Source of the DNA: CALFML01 sp044222245
GTDB taxonomy: Bacteria; Myxococcota_A; Polyangia; Palsa-1104; JAEUJZ01
DNA length: 64,000 bases
Assembly (NCBI GenBank): GCA_044222245.1
Contig: JBGANQ010000047.1
Location: forward strand, 6,398 to 70,397
Reading direction: 5' to 3'
The number at the start of each line of letters is the position of its first letter. Position 1 is the first letter of the stretch. Shown piece after piece: positions 46,077 through 54,786 of the stretch. The position numbers and the translations under genes are program-made. The notes under the pieces were generated by a model. It had not been told where the DNA came from, did no database searches, and was given only the letters and a program-made list of their open reading frames with translations.

Positions 46077-47300
46077 GGCGGCGGCGCTGACCGCCTGCGC
46101 CTGCAGGACCTGGCGCAGCTGCTCCAGCGCCCAGGTCAGATCCGCCTCGGCAATGACCAGCGGCGGGGCTATGCGCAGGACGGTGGAGTGGGTCTCCTTG
46201 CACAGCACGCCCTTGTGCATGAGCGCCTCGCAGAACGGCCGCGCCGCCGAGGTCAGCTCGATGCCGATGAGCAGGCCGCGGCCGCGGATTTGCTTGATGT
46301 GCGGGCTGCGCAGGGTGCGCAGCTGCTGCAGGAACGCGCTGCCCAGCCGCTCGGAGCGCTCGACCAGCTGCTCGTCCGCGAGGATCTGCAGGGCGGTGCG
46401 CGCCACGGCGCAGCCGAGCGGGTTGCCGCCGAAGGTGCTGCCATGGCTGCCCGGGGCGAAGACCTCCAGCACCTCGCTGCGCGCCACCACCGCCGACACC
46501 GGGTAGCAGCCGCCCGACAGCGCCTTGCCGAGGATCACCGCGTCCGGGCGCACCCCCTCGTGGTCGCAGGCCAAAAGCTTGCCGGTGCGCCCAAGGCCGG
46601 TCTGAATCTCATCGGCGAGAAACAGGACATTCTGGCGCCGGCACAGCTCGGCCGCCTGCCGCAGGTAGCCGTCGGGCGGGATCAGCACACCCGCCTCGGC
46701 CTGGATCGGCTCGACCAGGAAGGCGCAGGTGCGGGGCGTGATCGCCCGCTCCAGCGCCGCGAGGTCGCCGAAGGGGACGACGACGAAGCCGGGCGTGAAC
46801 GGGCCAAAGCCGTCGCGGTAGTCGGGGTCGGTCGAGGCGCTGATGATCGTCACCGTGCGGCCGTGGAAGTTGTTGGCGCAGACGATGACCTCGGCCTGGT
46901 CGGCGGGGATTCCTTTTTTGGTGTAGCCCCAGCGCCGGGCCGCCTTGAGCGCCGTCTCGACCGCCTCGGCGCCGCTGTTCATCGGCAGCATGCGCTCAAG
47001 GCCGAGCAGCTCGCACAGCTCCTTGCCGAGCAGCGGCAGCTGGTCGTTGCGGAACGCCCGCGAGGTCAGCGTCACCCGCTGCGCCTGCTCGATGAGCGTG
47101 GCGATGAGGCGCGGGTGGCAGTGGCCCTGGTTGAGCGCCGAGTACGAGCTGAGGCAGTCCAGGTAGCGCTTGCCCTGCACATCGGTCACCCACGCCCCCT
47201 GCGCCGTGTGCACGACGAGGTCGAGCGGGTGGTAGTTGTGCGCGCCGTAGCGGTCCTCAAGGTCGATATAGTCTTGTGTCGTCTGCGGGGGGAAGGTCAA
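46074..47300 (-). CDS. rocD: Ornithine aminotransferase
   Basis: A PLP-dependent class III aminotransferase converting ornithine and 2-oxoglutarate to glutamate semialdehyde and glutamate. The opening AHNYHPLDLVVHTAQGAWVTDVQG, LDCLSSYSALNQGHCHPR and LTLTSRAF-type segment are characteristic of RocD. The PLP aspartate is in LFLADEIQTGLGRTGK, and the Schiff-base lysine in VILGKALSGGCYPVSAV. The SHGSTFGGNPLGCAVA block is also conserved. The length of 408 residues is typical. It uses a TTG start at 47300 with an AGGTG-like site upstream. The stop codon forms the edge of dispersed element copy C. Confidence 0.92.
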   Translation of the reverse strand: MTFPPQTTQDYIDLEDRYGAHNYHPLDLVVHTAQGAWVTDVQGKRYLDCLSSYSALNQGHCHPRLIATLIEQAQRVTLTSRAFRNDQLPLLGKELCELLGLERMLPMNSGAEAVETALKAARRWGYTKKGIPADQAEVIVCANNFHGRTVTIISASTDPDYRDGFGPFTPGFVVVPFGDLAALERAITPRTCAFLVEPIQAEAGVLIPPDGYLRQAAELCRRQNVLFLADEIQTGLGRTGKLLACDHEGVRPDAVILGKALSGGCYPVSAVVARSEVLEVFAPGSHGSTFGGNPLGCAVARTALQILADEQLVERSERLGSAFLQQLRTLRSPHIKQIRGRGLLIGIELTSAARPFCEALMHKGVLCKETHSTVLRIAPPLVIAEADLTWALEQLRQVLQAQAVSAAA

Positions 47301-47418
47301 AGGACACCTCGATAAGCGGCGGTCGCGCCGCGTATGGTTTCACCCAGCCTACCGCGAGTAGGCGGCGGTTTCATCCGGCGCCCGTCCCCGCGGCCGTTTC
47401 CCAAGGGACGGGGCGCGG

Positions 47419-48390
47419 CTACTTGCCAGCGGCGGGCCGGCTGGCCGCGGCGGCCTGCGCCTGGCGCTGCCACTCGGCCGGCAGGCCGATGTCGAGGAAG
47501 ACGCCAAAGCGGTAGCCGACAAAGCGCTCGTCGACTTTTTTGCGCACCCGGGCAAGGGCCTGCTCGACGCGCGGCGGGTCCAGCTGCAGCGTCGGCTTCT
47601 CGGCGGCGATGGCGGCGATGACGAACTGCAGGTAGGACTCCTGCTGAGTCAGCAGCCGCTCGTCGCCGCTCGGCCCGCGGCCGGGGTGGACGAAGTCGGG
47701 CTTGAGCGCTGCCAGCTCGGCGAGGCGCTTGAGCCACTCGTCGGTGCGGCCGATCTCCAGCCAGCTGTGGGCGCCGCTGCCGACGAGGTCGCCGACAAAC
47801 AGGTGGCCGTCGAACTCGACCGCGACGTGGGCCTCGCTGCAGCCGGGCCCCAGGACGTGCGCCTTGATGGTAATGCCGCCGGCGCTGAGCTCGGTGGTCT
47901 TGTCGCCGAAGCTGTCGGGGAGGGTGAGCTCCTTGGGATAGTCGGGCTTGTAGCGCTCGTAGAACGACTTGAGGCGGCTGTCGTGCACCGCCGGGATGAG
48001 CGCCCGCACCTGCGCCGAGGTGACGACGCGGATGCCGCGCTTTTTGAGCGTCGCGGTGCCGTTGAACTTGTCGGGGTTTGGATGCAGCACCACCGCCAGC
48101 TTGACCTTCTTGCCGGTCACCTGCTCGGCCCAGCTCACCGCCTCTTCGGCGGCCGAAGGCAGGAACTGGGTGTCGATGAAGACAAGGCCGCTTGGCCCCT
48201 CGATCCAGTACGAGACGGTCGAGAAGCCCCACGAGCGCGAGACGTAGGCCCCGACCCGCCGATCACCGGCGAACTCGTCGGGGTGGCTCAGCACCACCTG
48301 CGCCTCGCGCGGCAGCGGGCCCGCCGCGCCGAGTCGCGAGCCGCCGAGCAGGAGCACGAGCGCGGAACCGACCAGCCAGCTTGTACGCAT
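47419..48390 (-). CDS. Exported metallo-beta-lactamase-fold protein with atypical metal site
   Basis: A 323-residue protein with a signal peptide (LVGSALVLLLGGSRLGAA) and an MBL-like fold: YWIEGPSGLVFIDTQF leads to the usual first metal motif. The standard HxHxDH is replaced by HPNPDKFNG, keeping the first His and the Asp but with Asn and Lys in the other places. Later motifs are SEAHVAVEFDGHLFVGDLVG and FVHPGRGP, which supply His and Asp ligands. A single-metal site is possible, as in subclass B2-like proteins, or a non-hydrolytic role. The gene precedes rocD on the same strand by about 120 bases, but no metabolic link is obvious. Confidence 0.8.
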   Translation of the reverse strand: MRTSWLVGSALVLLLGGSRLGAAGPLPREAQVVLSHPDEFAGDRRVGAYVSRSWGFSTVSYWIEGPSGLVFIDTQFLPSAAEEAVSWAEQVTGKKVKLAVVLHPNPDKFNGTATLKKRGIRVVTSAQVRALIPAVHDSRLKSFYERYKPDYPKELTLPDSFGDKTTELSAGGITIKAHVLGPGCSEAHVAVEFDGHLFVGDLVGSGAHSWLEIGRTDEWLKRLAELAALKPDFVHPGRGPSGDERLLTQQESYLQFVIAAIAAEKPTLQLDPPRVEQALARVRKKVDERFVGYRFGVFLDIGLPAEWQRQAQAAAASRPAAGK

Positions 48391-48414
48391 GGCGCGACTA
48401 TAACCCGAGCCGGG

Positions 48415-49419
48415 TCAGGTCTTCTCGTTTAGCGCCGCGGCGCGCAGCTCGGCGGTGATCTCGGCGGCGATCTCGCGCAAGCGGGCCAGCTCCTCGCTGG
48501 CGAGCGACACCGCCCCCACCGCCGGGTGCCCGCCGCCGCCGTAGCGGCCGCACAGGGTGGCGATGTTGGCGGTGCGCCGCTCGGCCCGCCAGGGATTGCT
48601 GCCCACCGAGATCTTGGCCCGCCCGGGCAGCAGCGACACCCCGACCACATAGTGGGCGTCGGGGAACAGGTAGTAGGGCACGAACTTGCTTACCGCCGTC
48701 AGCTTCTGGTCGGCGACGTCGTAGGTGACGACTCCGCTGTTGCACTGCGCCCGCTCGCGCAGTAGCGCCAGCACCGCCTCGCTCTGCCGCAGCTGCGGCG
48801 ACAGCCCGCTGCGGATGTAGTCCTTGTCGGCGATCTCGGTCAGGCTGAAGCGGCGCAGGTCGCGGATGAAGCGCAGCTTGAGCTCGGGGTCGCGGTTGGC
48901 CTCGACCCACATCATAAGGCGCAGCGCCGGCTCCTTGCACTCGACCGCCTGGGCGGGGCTTTTGAACTTGGCCCCGTCGATGAGGTCGGCCCAGGCGATG
49001 AGCTCGCCGTAGGGCGTTACGTCAAAGCCGTAGACCTCGGCGCAGCGCTGGGCCATGAACTTGCAGCACGACTGCGCCGCCGGATCGTAGAAGTGGCGCG
49101 GGTTGTGCTGGCGGGCGAAGTAGGCCGCGTCCTCGGGGGTCACAAACGCGCTCTGGTGGTGATCAAACCACCAGTCAAGGCGCGCGTCGGGCGAGTAGCG
49201 AAAGTCGACGCAGGCGTGCTCGAGGTCGCGCCGCACCGGTCCCCCGCCCGCGGCCGGCGCTGCGAACGCGCCGGAGATGACGTCTCCCGGGCCGTGGGCG
49301 AGGCCGACGTAGCTGAACTCGGCGCTCGCATCCAGGCACAGCCGGTAAAACTCGGTGAACAGCGCCGCCGAGGCGGCCCCATCAAAGCAGTTGTCGTGAT
49401 AAAGGACGCGAACGTGCAT
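48415..49419 (-). CDS. DHH-family phosphoesterase
   Basis: A 334-residue phosphoesterase of the DHH superfamily. The N-terminal HDNCFDGAASAALF and the diagnostic FDHHQSAF (DHH motif) supply metal ligands. The C-terminal DHHA1 substrate-binding domain ends in the glycine motif GRYGGGGHPAVGAV. Related proteins hydrolyse cyclic di-nucleotides, short oligonucleotides (NrnA-like) or pAp, and the substrate cannot be decided from sequence alone. It has Cys/His-rich insertions around residues 115-130 (QSCCKFMAQRC). No strong Shine-Dalgarno precedes ATG 49419. It lies between the MBL-fold and MATE genes on the same strand. Confidence 0.85.
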   Translation of the reverse strand: MHVRVLYHDNCFDGAASAALFTEFYRLCLDASAEFSYVGLAHGPGDVISGAFAAPAAGGGPVRRDLEHACVDFRYSPDARLDWWFDHHQSAFVTPEDAAYFARQHNPRHFYDPAAQSCCKFMAQRCAEVYGFDVTPYGELIAWADLIDGAKFKSPAQAVECKEPALRLMMWVEANRDPELKLRFIRDLRRFSLTEIADKDYIRSGLSPQLRQSEAVLALLRERAQCNSGVVTYDVADQKLTAVSKFVPYYLFPDAHYVVGVSLLPGRAKISVGSNPWRAERRTANIATLCGRYGGGGHPAVGAVSLASEELARLREIAAEITAELRAAALNEKT

Positions 49420-49467
49420 GAGTAAGGTGGCTCTTGCCGGGTCGCCAGGCGAGCCCGTGCCCCGGCT

Positions 49468-50904
49468 CTAGATCGAGATTTTTTTCCAGGTGCCGGTCCG
49501 GAACTTCAGCATCATCACCAGCGCCAGCGCCGTAATGTAGAAGATGAGTGCCCCCCACACGCCCCACAGCCCCATGCCGAGCGTGATACCGCACAGGTAC
49601 GACAGCGGCACCAGGCAGGTAAAGTGGAGGATGAGCTCGGCCGCCATCACGAACACGGTGTTGCCGGCCCCGTACAGGGCCTGGGTGAACACCAGCGCGA
49701 CCACGATCAGCGGACAGACAAACCCGAGCACCCGCAGGATCGGCGCCCCGGCGGCGACCACCTGCAGGTCGGGGTTCCAGAACAGCAGGATCGGCCGCGC
49801 CAGCAGGGTGAGGGCCAGCCCGACGACCAGGAACAGGACGACGCCGATGCGCGCCGCGGTGTAGGCGTACCGCTGGGCGAGGTCGTAGGCCTTGGCCCCC
49901 ATGTTCTGGCTGACCAGGGTCGCGGTGGCGGTGCCGTAGGCGATGCAGCTGATAAAGACCAGCTGCAGCACGCTGATGATGTTCGAGGTCGCCGTCGAGT
50001 AGATCGTGCGGCCGACGCCGCGCGCGGCGTTGTGGTCGAGCTTGGCGACCACGAACAGGACAAAGCCGAAGCCGCCCATCGCGAACATCGTCGCCAGCCC
50101 CGAGGGGACCGACAGCTTGACGATCTGCCACATGGTCTTGGTCGAGGCGTTGGCGAGGCGGCGGATGTGGTAGGGCTTGTACTCGCCGCGCAGGCTCCAG
50201 GCGATCATCAGAAACAGGCCGATGTACGAGCTGATCATCGACGCCAGGCCGGCGCCGGGGACGCCCAGCCGCGGCAGCTGACCGCCGGTGAGGACCATCA
50301 GCCCCTGGTGGACCTGGTTGACCGCGGCGATGCCCGGGTGCTCGGGGCCGAAGATGAGGGCGACGCACAGGAGGAAGTTGGCCAGGTTCATCGCCAGCGC
50401 CACCCCCATGTGCACCCGCGTCTTGCCCAGGCCGTCGAAGAACGACTTCAGGCTGGCGGTGACGACCATGCCGGTGATCTGCAGGAAGCGCCAGCGCAGA
50501 AACGGCACCCCGAGGTCGATCACCGCCTGATCCTTGCTCATAAGGTGAAACAGGAACGGCGCCGCGGCGTAGGTCCCGATGGTGACCACCAGCGACGCCA
50601 GCACCGCCAACAGCTGCGAGTTGGTCGACACCGCGCCGGCGCCCTCGACATCCTCGGCGCCGATGCGGCGCGCCGCCAGCGCCTGGGTGCCGACGCTGAT
50701 CGAGGCGAGGAAGCCGCCAAAGGCCCAGAGCAGGATCTGGCTGATCTGCACCGCCGTCTGGCCGGGCGTCGCCTCGGCAAGCGGGAGGTGGCCGACGAGG
50801 ATGTGGTCGACTTGGTTTATCAACGTCTGCGACAGCATCGCCAGCATGACGGGAGACGACAGGGCGATGATGCGGCGGCTGATGGCTGGGTCGAAAAGGG
50901 ACAT
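49468..50904 (-). CDS. MATE-family efflux transporter
   Basis: A 478-residue membrane protein with about 12 transmembrane segments in two repeats, as in MATE antiporters that expel cationic drugs or metabolites with Na+ or H+. Typical blocks are SSPVMLAMLSQTLINQVDHILVGHL near the N-terminus, FAMGGFGFVLFVVAKLDHNAARGVGR at the start of the second half, and SQNMGAKAYDLAQRYAYTAARIG after it. Conserved acidic and Gln/Asn residues of the substrate cavity are present but substrate specificity cannot be told. It is transcribed divergently from the Pal-like gene across about 330 bases. Confidence 0.9.
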   Translation of the reverse strand: MSLFDPAISRRIIALSSPVMLAMLSQTLINQVDHILVGHLPLAEATPGQTAVQISQILLWAFGGFLASISVGTQALAARRIGAEDVEGAGAVSTNSQLLAVLASLVVTIGTYAAAPFLFHLMSKDQAVIDLGVPFLRWRFLQITGMVVTASLKSFFDGLGKTRVHMGVALAMNLANFLLCVALIFGPEHPGIAAVNQVHQGLMVLTGGQLPRLGVPGAGLASMISSYIGLFLMIAWSLRGEYKPYHIRRLANASTKTMWQIVKLSVPSGLATMFAMGGFGFVLFVVAKLDHNAARGVGRTIYSTATSNIISVLQLVFISCIAYGTATATLVSQNMGAKAYDLAQRYAYTAARIGVVLFLVVGLALTLLARPILLFWNPDLQVVAAGAPILRVLGFVCPLIVVALVFTQALYGAGNTVFVMAAELILHFTCLVPLSYLCGITLGMGLWGVWGALIFYITALALVMMLKFRTGTWKKISI

Positions 50905-51231
50905 ATGTCGCTGTGGGCCTTTGCGTGAGGCAGCGCCGACCTCAGTCGTGCGCGTGCCGTTTTAGCACATCCCGGTTATGTCACCTTATCAAAGTTGAGC
51001 CGCCGCCGCATTGTCCTGCGCGCGGGCTTTTTCCCAGGGGCAAGGGCAAGTCGCCGCCGGACCCGCAGCCGAGGGCTCGGCCGGCCGCGGCTTTTGGCCC
51101 GCGCCGCCTGGCCTCGTCGCTCGCGCCGGTAGCTTTTTACGGAGCATGGCCCCCCCGGCGAACCGTGGTATATGATGGGGCAAGTCGTTGCATTTAGGAC
51201 ACTCCGGCATCTCTGCAAAAAAGGTTGGCCT
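50905..51231. other. Divergent intergenic region between MATE and Pal-like genes
   Basis: About 330 bases without a supported gene. A possible extended -10 element, TGGTATATGAT (51166-51176), lies about 55 bases before the Pal-like ATG; no good -35 box accompanies it. The remainder is GC-rich without notable repeats. Confidence 0.4.
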
Positions 51232-52026
51232 ATGCGCTGGTTGCGGATCCAGTCGTCGATAAAGTTGCTGTTGTGCTTGAGCGTGAGCGCCCTTTTCCTT
51301 GGCGCCTGCAAGCCCAAGTACCCCGGCTGTGAGGGGGACAGCGACTGCCCGGGCAACGCCCAGGGCAAGGAGTTCTGCGTCAACGGCCAGTGCCAGCAGT
51401 GCCGTCCCGACGGCCACGACTGCGCGGCGGGCAGCTCGTGCGTGGGCGGCCGCTGCCAGCCGATTCCCGGCTACTGCAGCCGGCCCGGCGAGTGCCCGAG
51501 CGGCGTCTGCGAGCGCAACCGCTGCGTCGCCTGCAAGGACGACGCCGGCTGCCCGGCGGGCGGCCGCTGCAACGCCGGCAAGTGCGAGCCCGACAGCCGC
51601 AAGCAGTGCAAGAGCAGCGACGAGTGCGCCGAGAACGAGGACTGCATAGGCGGCCGCTGCACCCCCGCCGGCCGCGGCACCAAGTACGTGCCCAAGGACG
51701 GCGACTGTCGCCTGGACACCGTGTACTTCGGCCTCAACGAGTTCGAGCTCGGCTCGGGCAACTCGTCGGTGGTGGACAAGAACTCCGACTGCATCAAGCG
51801 GCTCAATCGCGCGGTGACGCTGGTCGGCCACACCGACCCCCGCGGCACCCCGGAGTACAACCTGGCGCTGTCGGACAAGCGGGCGCAGTCGGTCAAGCGG
51901 CGCCTGCGCGACCTGGGGATCCCCGACCAGAACATGTTCCTGGTGCCGCGGGGCGAGATGGACGCCACCGGCACCGATGAGACTACATGGTCGCAGGACC
52001 GCCGCGTGGAGGTAAACTTCCGATGA
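51232..52026 (+). CDS. Pal-like OmpA-domain lipoprotein with Cys-rich module
   Basis: A 264-residue lipoprotein: signal SIKLLLCLSVSALFLGAC with the lipid cysteine. The N-terminal half is a run of Cys-rich units of the Dickkopf/EGF-like kind (CEGDSDCPG, CRPDGHDCAAGSSCVGGRC, CSRPGECPSGVCERNRC, CKSSDECAENEDC). The C-terminal half is an OmpA/Pal peptidoglycan-binding domain with DTVYFGLNEFELG, VTLVGHTDPRGTPEYNLALSDKRAQSVKRRL and DRRVEVNF. The gene is followed by YbgF with an ATGA overlap, as in Tol-Pal operons, so it probably plays the Pal role linking outer membrane to peptidoglycan. The Cys module is not found in classical Pal. A start at 51232 fits the signal. Confidence 0.85.
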   Translation: MRWLRIQSSIKLLLCLSVSALFLGACKPKYPGCEGDSDCPGNAQGKEFCVNGQCQQCRPDGHDCAAGSSCVGGRCQPIPGYCSRPGECPSGVCERNRCVACKDDAGCPAGGRCNAGKCEPDSRKQCKSSDECAENEDCIGGRCTPAGRGTKYVPKDGDCRLDTVYFGLNEFELGSGNSSVVDKNSDCIKRLNRAVTLVGHTDPRGTPEYNLALSDKRAQSVKRRLRDLGIPDQNMFLVPRGEMDATGTDETTWSQDRRVEVNFR

Positions 52027-52892
52027 CCAGGCAGACCGGCTCTTTATATCGAACCGGGGCGCGGCGGGCCGGCTGGCTGGGCCGGTCTTTGGCGCTGCCT
52101 TCGGCGCTCGCTGGCTTTGTGCTCAGCGGCTGCGTGACCACCGACGAGGGTCGGCGCATGCAGGAGCAGATCGATCAGCTGCTGGAGAAGTCCAAGAAGA
52201 CCGAGGTCGGCGGCGCCGAGCTGGCGACCAAGGTGCAGCAGCAGAACGAGGAGCTGCGGCGCCTGCTCGATGAGGCCAAGCGCCTCACCACCACCCTCGC
52301 CGACGCCTCGCAGAAGGCCGAGCGGGCGCAGAGCGACCTGCAGGCGGTGCAGGGCAAGTTCGACGACATGCAGCGCCAGCTCGACGCCCTGCAGAAGAGC
52401 TTCACCGAGTACCGGGCGCAGTCGGACACCAAGCTGGAGCAGCTAGTCAACGCCACCACCGTCGCCAAGGCGCCGCCCCTGCCCGACAACCCCGAGGCGA
52501 TGTTCGCCGAAGGGCAGCGCAAGTTCGTCGCCGGCCAGTGGAACGACTCGCGGCGCGTCTTTGACGCCTTTGTCAACCGCTACCCGAGCGACCAGCGCGC
52601 CAGCAAGGCGCAGTTCCTCATCGGCGACGCCTACTTCTCCGAGGGCAAGTTCGCCAACGCGATCGGTGCCTTCACCAAGGTCATCGACAACTTCCCCAAG
52701 TCCGAGGATGTCGAGTCGGCGATGTTCAAAAACGGCAAGGCCTTCTCCAACCTCCGCTACTGCAGCGAGGCCAAGACCTACTTTCAGGAGCTCATCCGGC
52801 GCTACCCCAAGACCCAGTTCAAAAACGACGCCAGCGAGCAGATCAAAGAGCTGACCAAGAAGGCCAAAGACAAGGGCGCCTGCCAGTCCTGA
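52023..52892 (+). CDS. ybgF: YbgF/CpoB-like Tol-Pal system protein
   Basis: A 289-residue protein with an N-terminal lipoprotein-like signal ending at SGC, a coiled-coil of about 100 residues (EQIDQLLEKSKKTEV to YRAQSDTKLEQL), and a C-terminal TPR domain (MFAEGQRKFVAGQWNDSRRVFDAFVNRYPSDQRA, then FLIGDAYFSEGKFANAIGAF). This is the YbgF/CpoB layout; the protein coordinates peptidoglycan synthesis with outer-membrane constriction in enterobacteria. The start overlaps the Pal-like stop by four bases (ATGA), so the pair is translationally coupled. TolA, TolQ, TolR and TolB are not in the window. Confidence 0.88.
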   Translation: MTRQTGSLYRTGARRAGWLGRSLALPSALAGFVLSGCVTTDEGRRMQEQIDQLLEKSKKTEVGGAELATKVQQQNEELRRLLDEAKRLTTTLADASQKAERAQSDLQAVQGKFDDMQRQLDALQKSFTEYRAQSDTKLEQLVNATTVAKAPPLPDNPEAMFAEGQRKFVAGQWNDSRRVFDAFVNRYPSDQRASKAQFLIGDAYFSEGKFANAIGAFTKVIDNFPKSEDVESAMFKNGKAFSNLRYCSEAKTYFQELIRRYPKTQFKNDASEQIKELTKKAKDKGACQS

Positions 52893-52988
52893 GCGCGGCG
52901 TCTGCCCCCAGCGCCGCCGCCGGCGAGCCGGGCAGAGTGGACGGCCGCGGCGGCAATTTGCAGGCAGTTTCCCCTACTTCTTCTCTCG

Positions 52989-53004
52989 AGTGATTGAAAT
53001 CACT
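52989..53004 (+). promoter_or_regulatory. Perfect dyad AGTGATT-GA-AATCACT upstream of the UPF0158 gene
   Basis: Two 7-base arms separated by two bases form a 16-bp dyad about 100 bases before the UPF0158 start. A TTGAAA hexamer lies inside it, so binding of a dimeric repressor there could cover a promoter -35 box; the matching -10 (TAGCCT) is weak. Confidence 0.4.
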
Positions 53005-53105
53005 GGCCGTTGCGCATAGCCTGAAGCTTGCACTAGGTTATTTATAGGCCTTATTTTTTTCCGACGCCGCGACCCTCGCGGCCTCTCGGAGCGGAGCTAG
53101 TTTGT

Positions 53106-53765
53106 ATGCGTGTGATTGCGGTTCGATGGGCCGAGCTGGAGACCGCCGTGGAGCGCAACGCTCCGGACACCGAGAGCTTCCTCGACACCCGCAGCGGTGA
53201 GGTGATCACCCTGGTCGAGTCAGCGCCGGGCGCGCAAGAGCTGCGCACGCGGGTGATGACCGGCGGCGACGCCTTTCTAAGGGTCGAGCCCGCCTCATCC
53301 AGGGAGCAGTACAAGTGGATGGAGCGGTTTGTCGCCGGGGTGGTCGATCCGGTGCTGCGCGAGCGGCTCATCATCAGCATCGACGGCAAGGGGGCATTTC
53401 GGCGCTTCAAGGACGCCCTGCTCAACTACCCGACCGAGCGCGAGCGCTGGTTCACCTACCGCGGCGAGCTCCTGCACTGGCACATCCAGGAGTGGTTCAA
53501 GCGCGACAACCTGACCTCGGCCGAGGCGCCGCCGTGGGGTGAGGTACCGCCGCCGCCCGACATGGACGTCCAGCTGCCGCGCCCGGCGCCGCCGACCGAT
53601 GGACCAAGCGATGTGCTGCGCCGCCAGGTGCGCGAGCTCATCGAGCAGATTCCGGCCGTCGAGCTGCCCGCAGCACTCACCTTCTTGGAGTACCTGCGGG
53701 ATCGCGGCAGCGCCGACCTCAGTCGCGCGCGGGCGGCGTCAGGCAAGCGCAGCGCGGTTGCTTGA
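53106..53765 (+). CDS. UPF0158 family protein
   Basis: A 219-residue cytoplasmic protein with the UPF0158 core: SFLDTRSGEVITLV, YKWMERFVAGVVDPVLRERL, and IDGKGAFRRFKDALLNYPTERERWF, with HWHIQEWFK at the end of the family domain. A Pro-rich linker (about residues 140-170) and a C-terminal helix (VLRRQVRELIEQIP) extend it. The family function is unknown. ATG 53106 is the only good start; a GGAGC stretch lies about 12 bases upstream. The upstream spacer holds a dyad and an A/T-rich tract. NAD kinase follows on the same strand with 43 bases between. Confidence 0.82.
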   Translation: MRVIAVRWAELETAVERNAPDTESFLDTRSGEVITLVESAPGAQELRTRVMTGGDAFLRVEPASSREQYKWMERFVAGVVDPVLRERLIISIDGKGAFRRFKDALLNYPTERERWFTYRGELLHWHIQEWFKRDNLTSAEAPPWGEVPPPPDMDVQLPRPAPPTDGPSDVLRRQVRELIEQIPAVELPAALTFLEYLRDRGSADLSRARAASGKRSAVA

Positions 53766-53808
53766 GCGGCTCCCCAAGCGCCCTCAATAGGTCCACAATG
53801 AGTCCACG

Positions 53809-54777
53809 ATGAGCGCGATCGGCTTCCTGCTTAAGCGTGATCAGCCCGATGCGGTGGACCTGTGCAAGCAGCTGGTGGCCGCCCTGCGGGCGCGCGGCGA
53901 GCGGGAGCTGGTGCTGCGCGACCGCGTGCTGCTGTCCGGCCCGCTGAGCGCCGCCGGCGGCACCAGCCTGCGCCCGGTGGACGAGCCGCCGCCCGATGCG
54001 CGCTCCGTCGCCCTGGCCGGCATCACCATGATCACCGAGGAAGAGCTGCCGCGCGACCTGCGCTTCCTGGTCGTGCTCGGCGGCGATGGGACCATGCTCT
54101 ATGGGGCGGGCCTGCTCGGCGATCGGCGGGTGCCGATGCTCGGCATCAACCTCGGCCACCTGGGCTTTCTCACCTGCTGCTCGCCGGGCGAGGCGGTCGA
54201 GACGCTGCACGCCGCGCTCGATGACCAGCTGCCGCTAGAGCCGCGCCAGCGCTTGCGCTGCCGCGTCTACCGCCAGCCCGAGGGCGAGCCGGCGGGGCCG
54301 CTGCTCACCCGCAACCTCCTGGTCGAGCGGACGGCGGTAAACGACGTCGTGCTGAGCCAGCCGGCGCAGGCGCGCCTGTTCGAGCTGGACACCTATATAG
54401 ATGGCGACGCCGTGGCGACCTACCGCGCCGATGGCCTCATCATCTCGACCCCGACCGGCTCCACCGCCTACAGCCTGGCGGTCGGCGGGCCGATCCTGAT
54501 GCCCAACCTGGACGCGCTGGTGCTGTCGCCGATCTGCCCGCACACCCTGACCGCGCGGCCGCTGGTCACCCGCCTGCACTCGCTGGTCGAGGTGCGGCCG
54601 GGCCGCGGCGCCGACAACACCCTGCTCACCATCGACGGCCAGTGGAGCCAGACGCTGGAGCGCAGCGACGTCGTGCAGGTCACCTGCGCCGACGCGCCGC
54701 TGTCGATCTTCCGGCCCCCCTCGCGCTCGTTTTTCGACCTCTTGCGGACCAAGCTGCACTGGGGCGTGCGCTCTTAG
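53809..54777 (+). CDS. nadK: NAD kinase
   Basis: Phosphorylates NAD to NADP using ATP or polyphosphate. The nucleotide-binding motif VLGGDGTMLYGAGL, the GINLGHLGFLT strand, the conserved NDVVLSQ block, and ADGLIISTPTGSTAYSLAVGGPI with the catalytic loop are all present. The C-terminal SPICPHTLTARPLVT is also diagnostic. The length of 322 residues is slightly longer than usual because of an insert after residue 40 (SGPLSAAGGTSLRPVDEPPPD). It converges on recN with only nine bases between the ends. Confidence 0.95.
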   Translation: MSAIGFLLKRDQPDAVDLCKQLVAALRARGERELVLRDRVLLSGPLSAAGGTSLRPVDEPPPDARSVALAGITMITEEELPRDLRFLVVLGGDGTMLYGAGLLGDRRVPMLGINLGHLGFLTCCSPGEAVETLHAALDDQLPLEPRQRLRCRVYRQPEGEPAGPLLTRNLLVERTAVNDVVLSQPAQARLFELDTYIDGDAVATYRADGLIISTPTGSTAYSLAVGGPILMPNLDALVLSPICPHTLTARPLVTRLHSLVEVRPGRGADNTLLTIDGQWSQTLERSDVVQVTCADAPLSIFRPPSRSFFDLLRTKLHWGVRS

Positions 54778-54786
54778 GCTCCCCGG

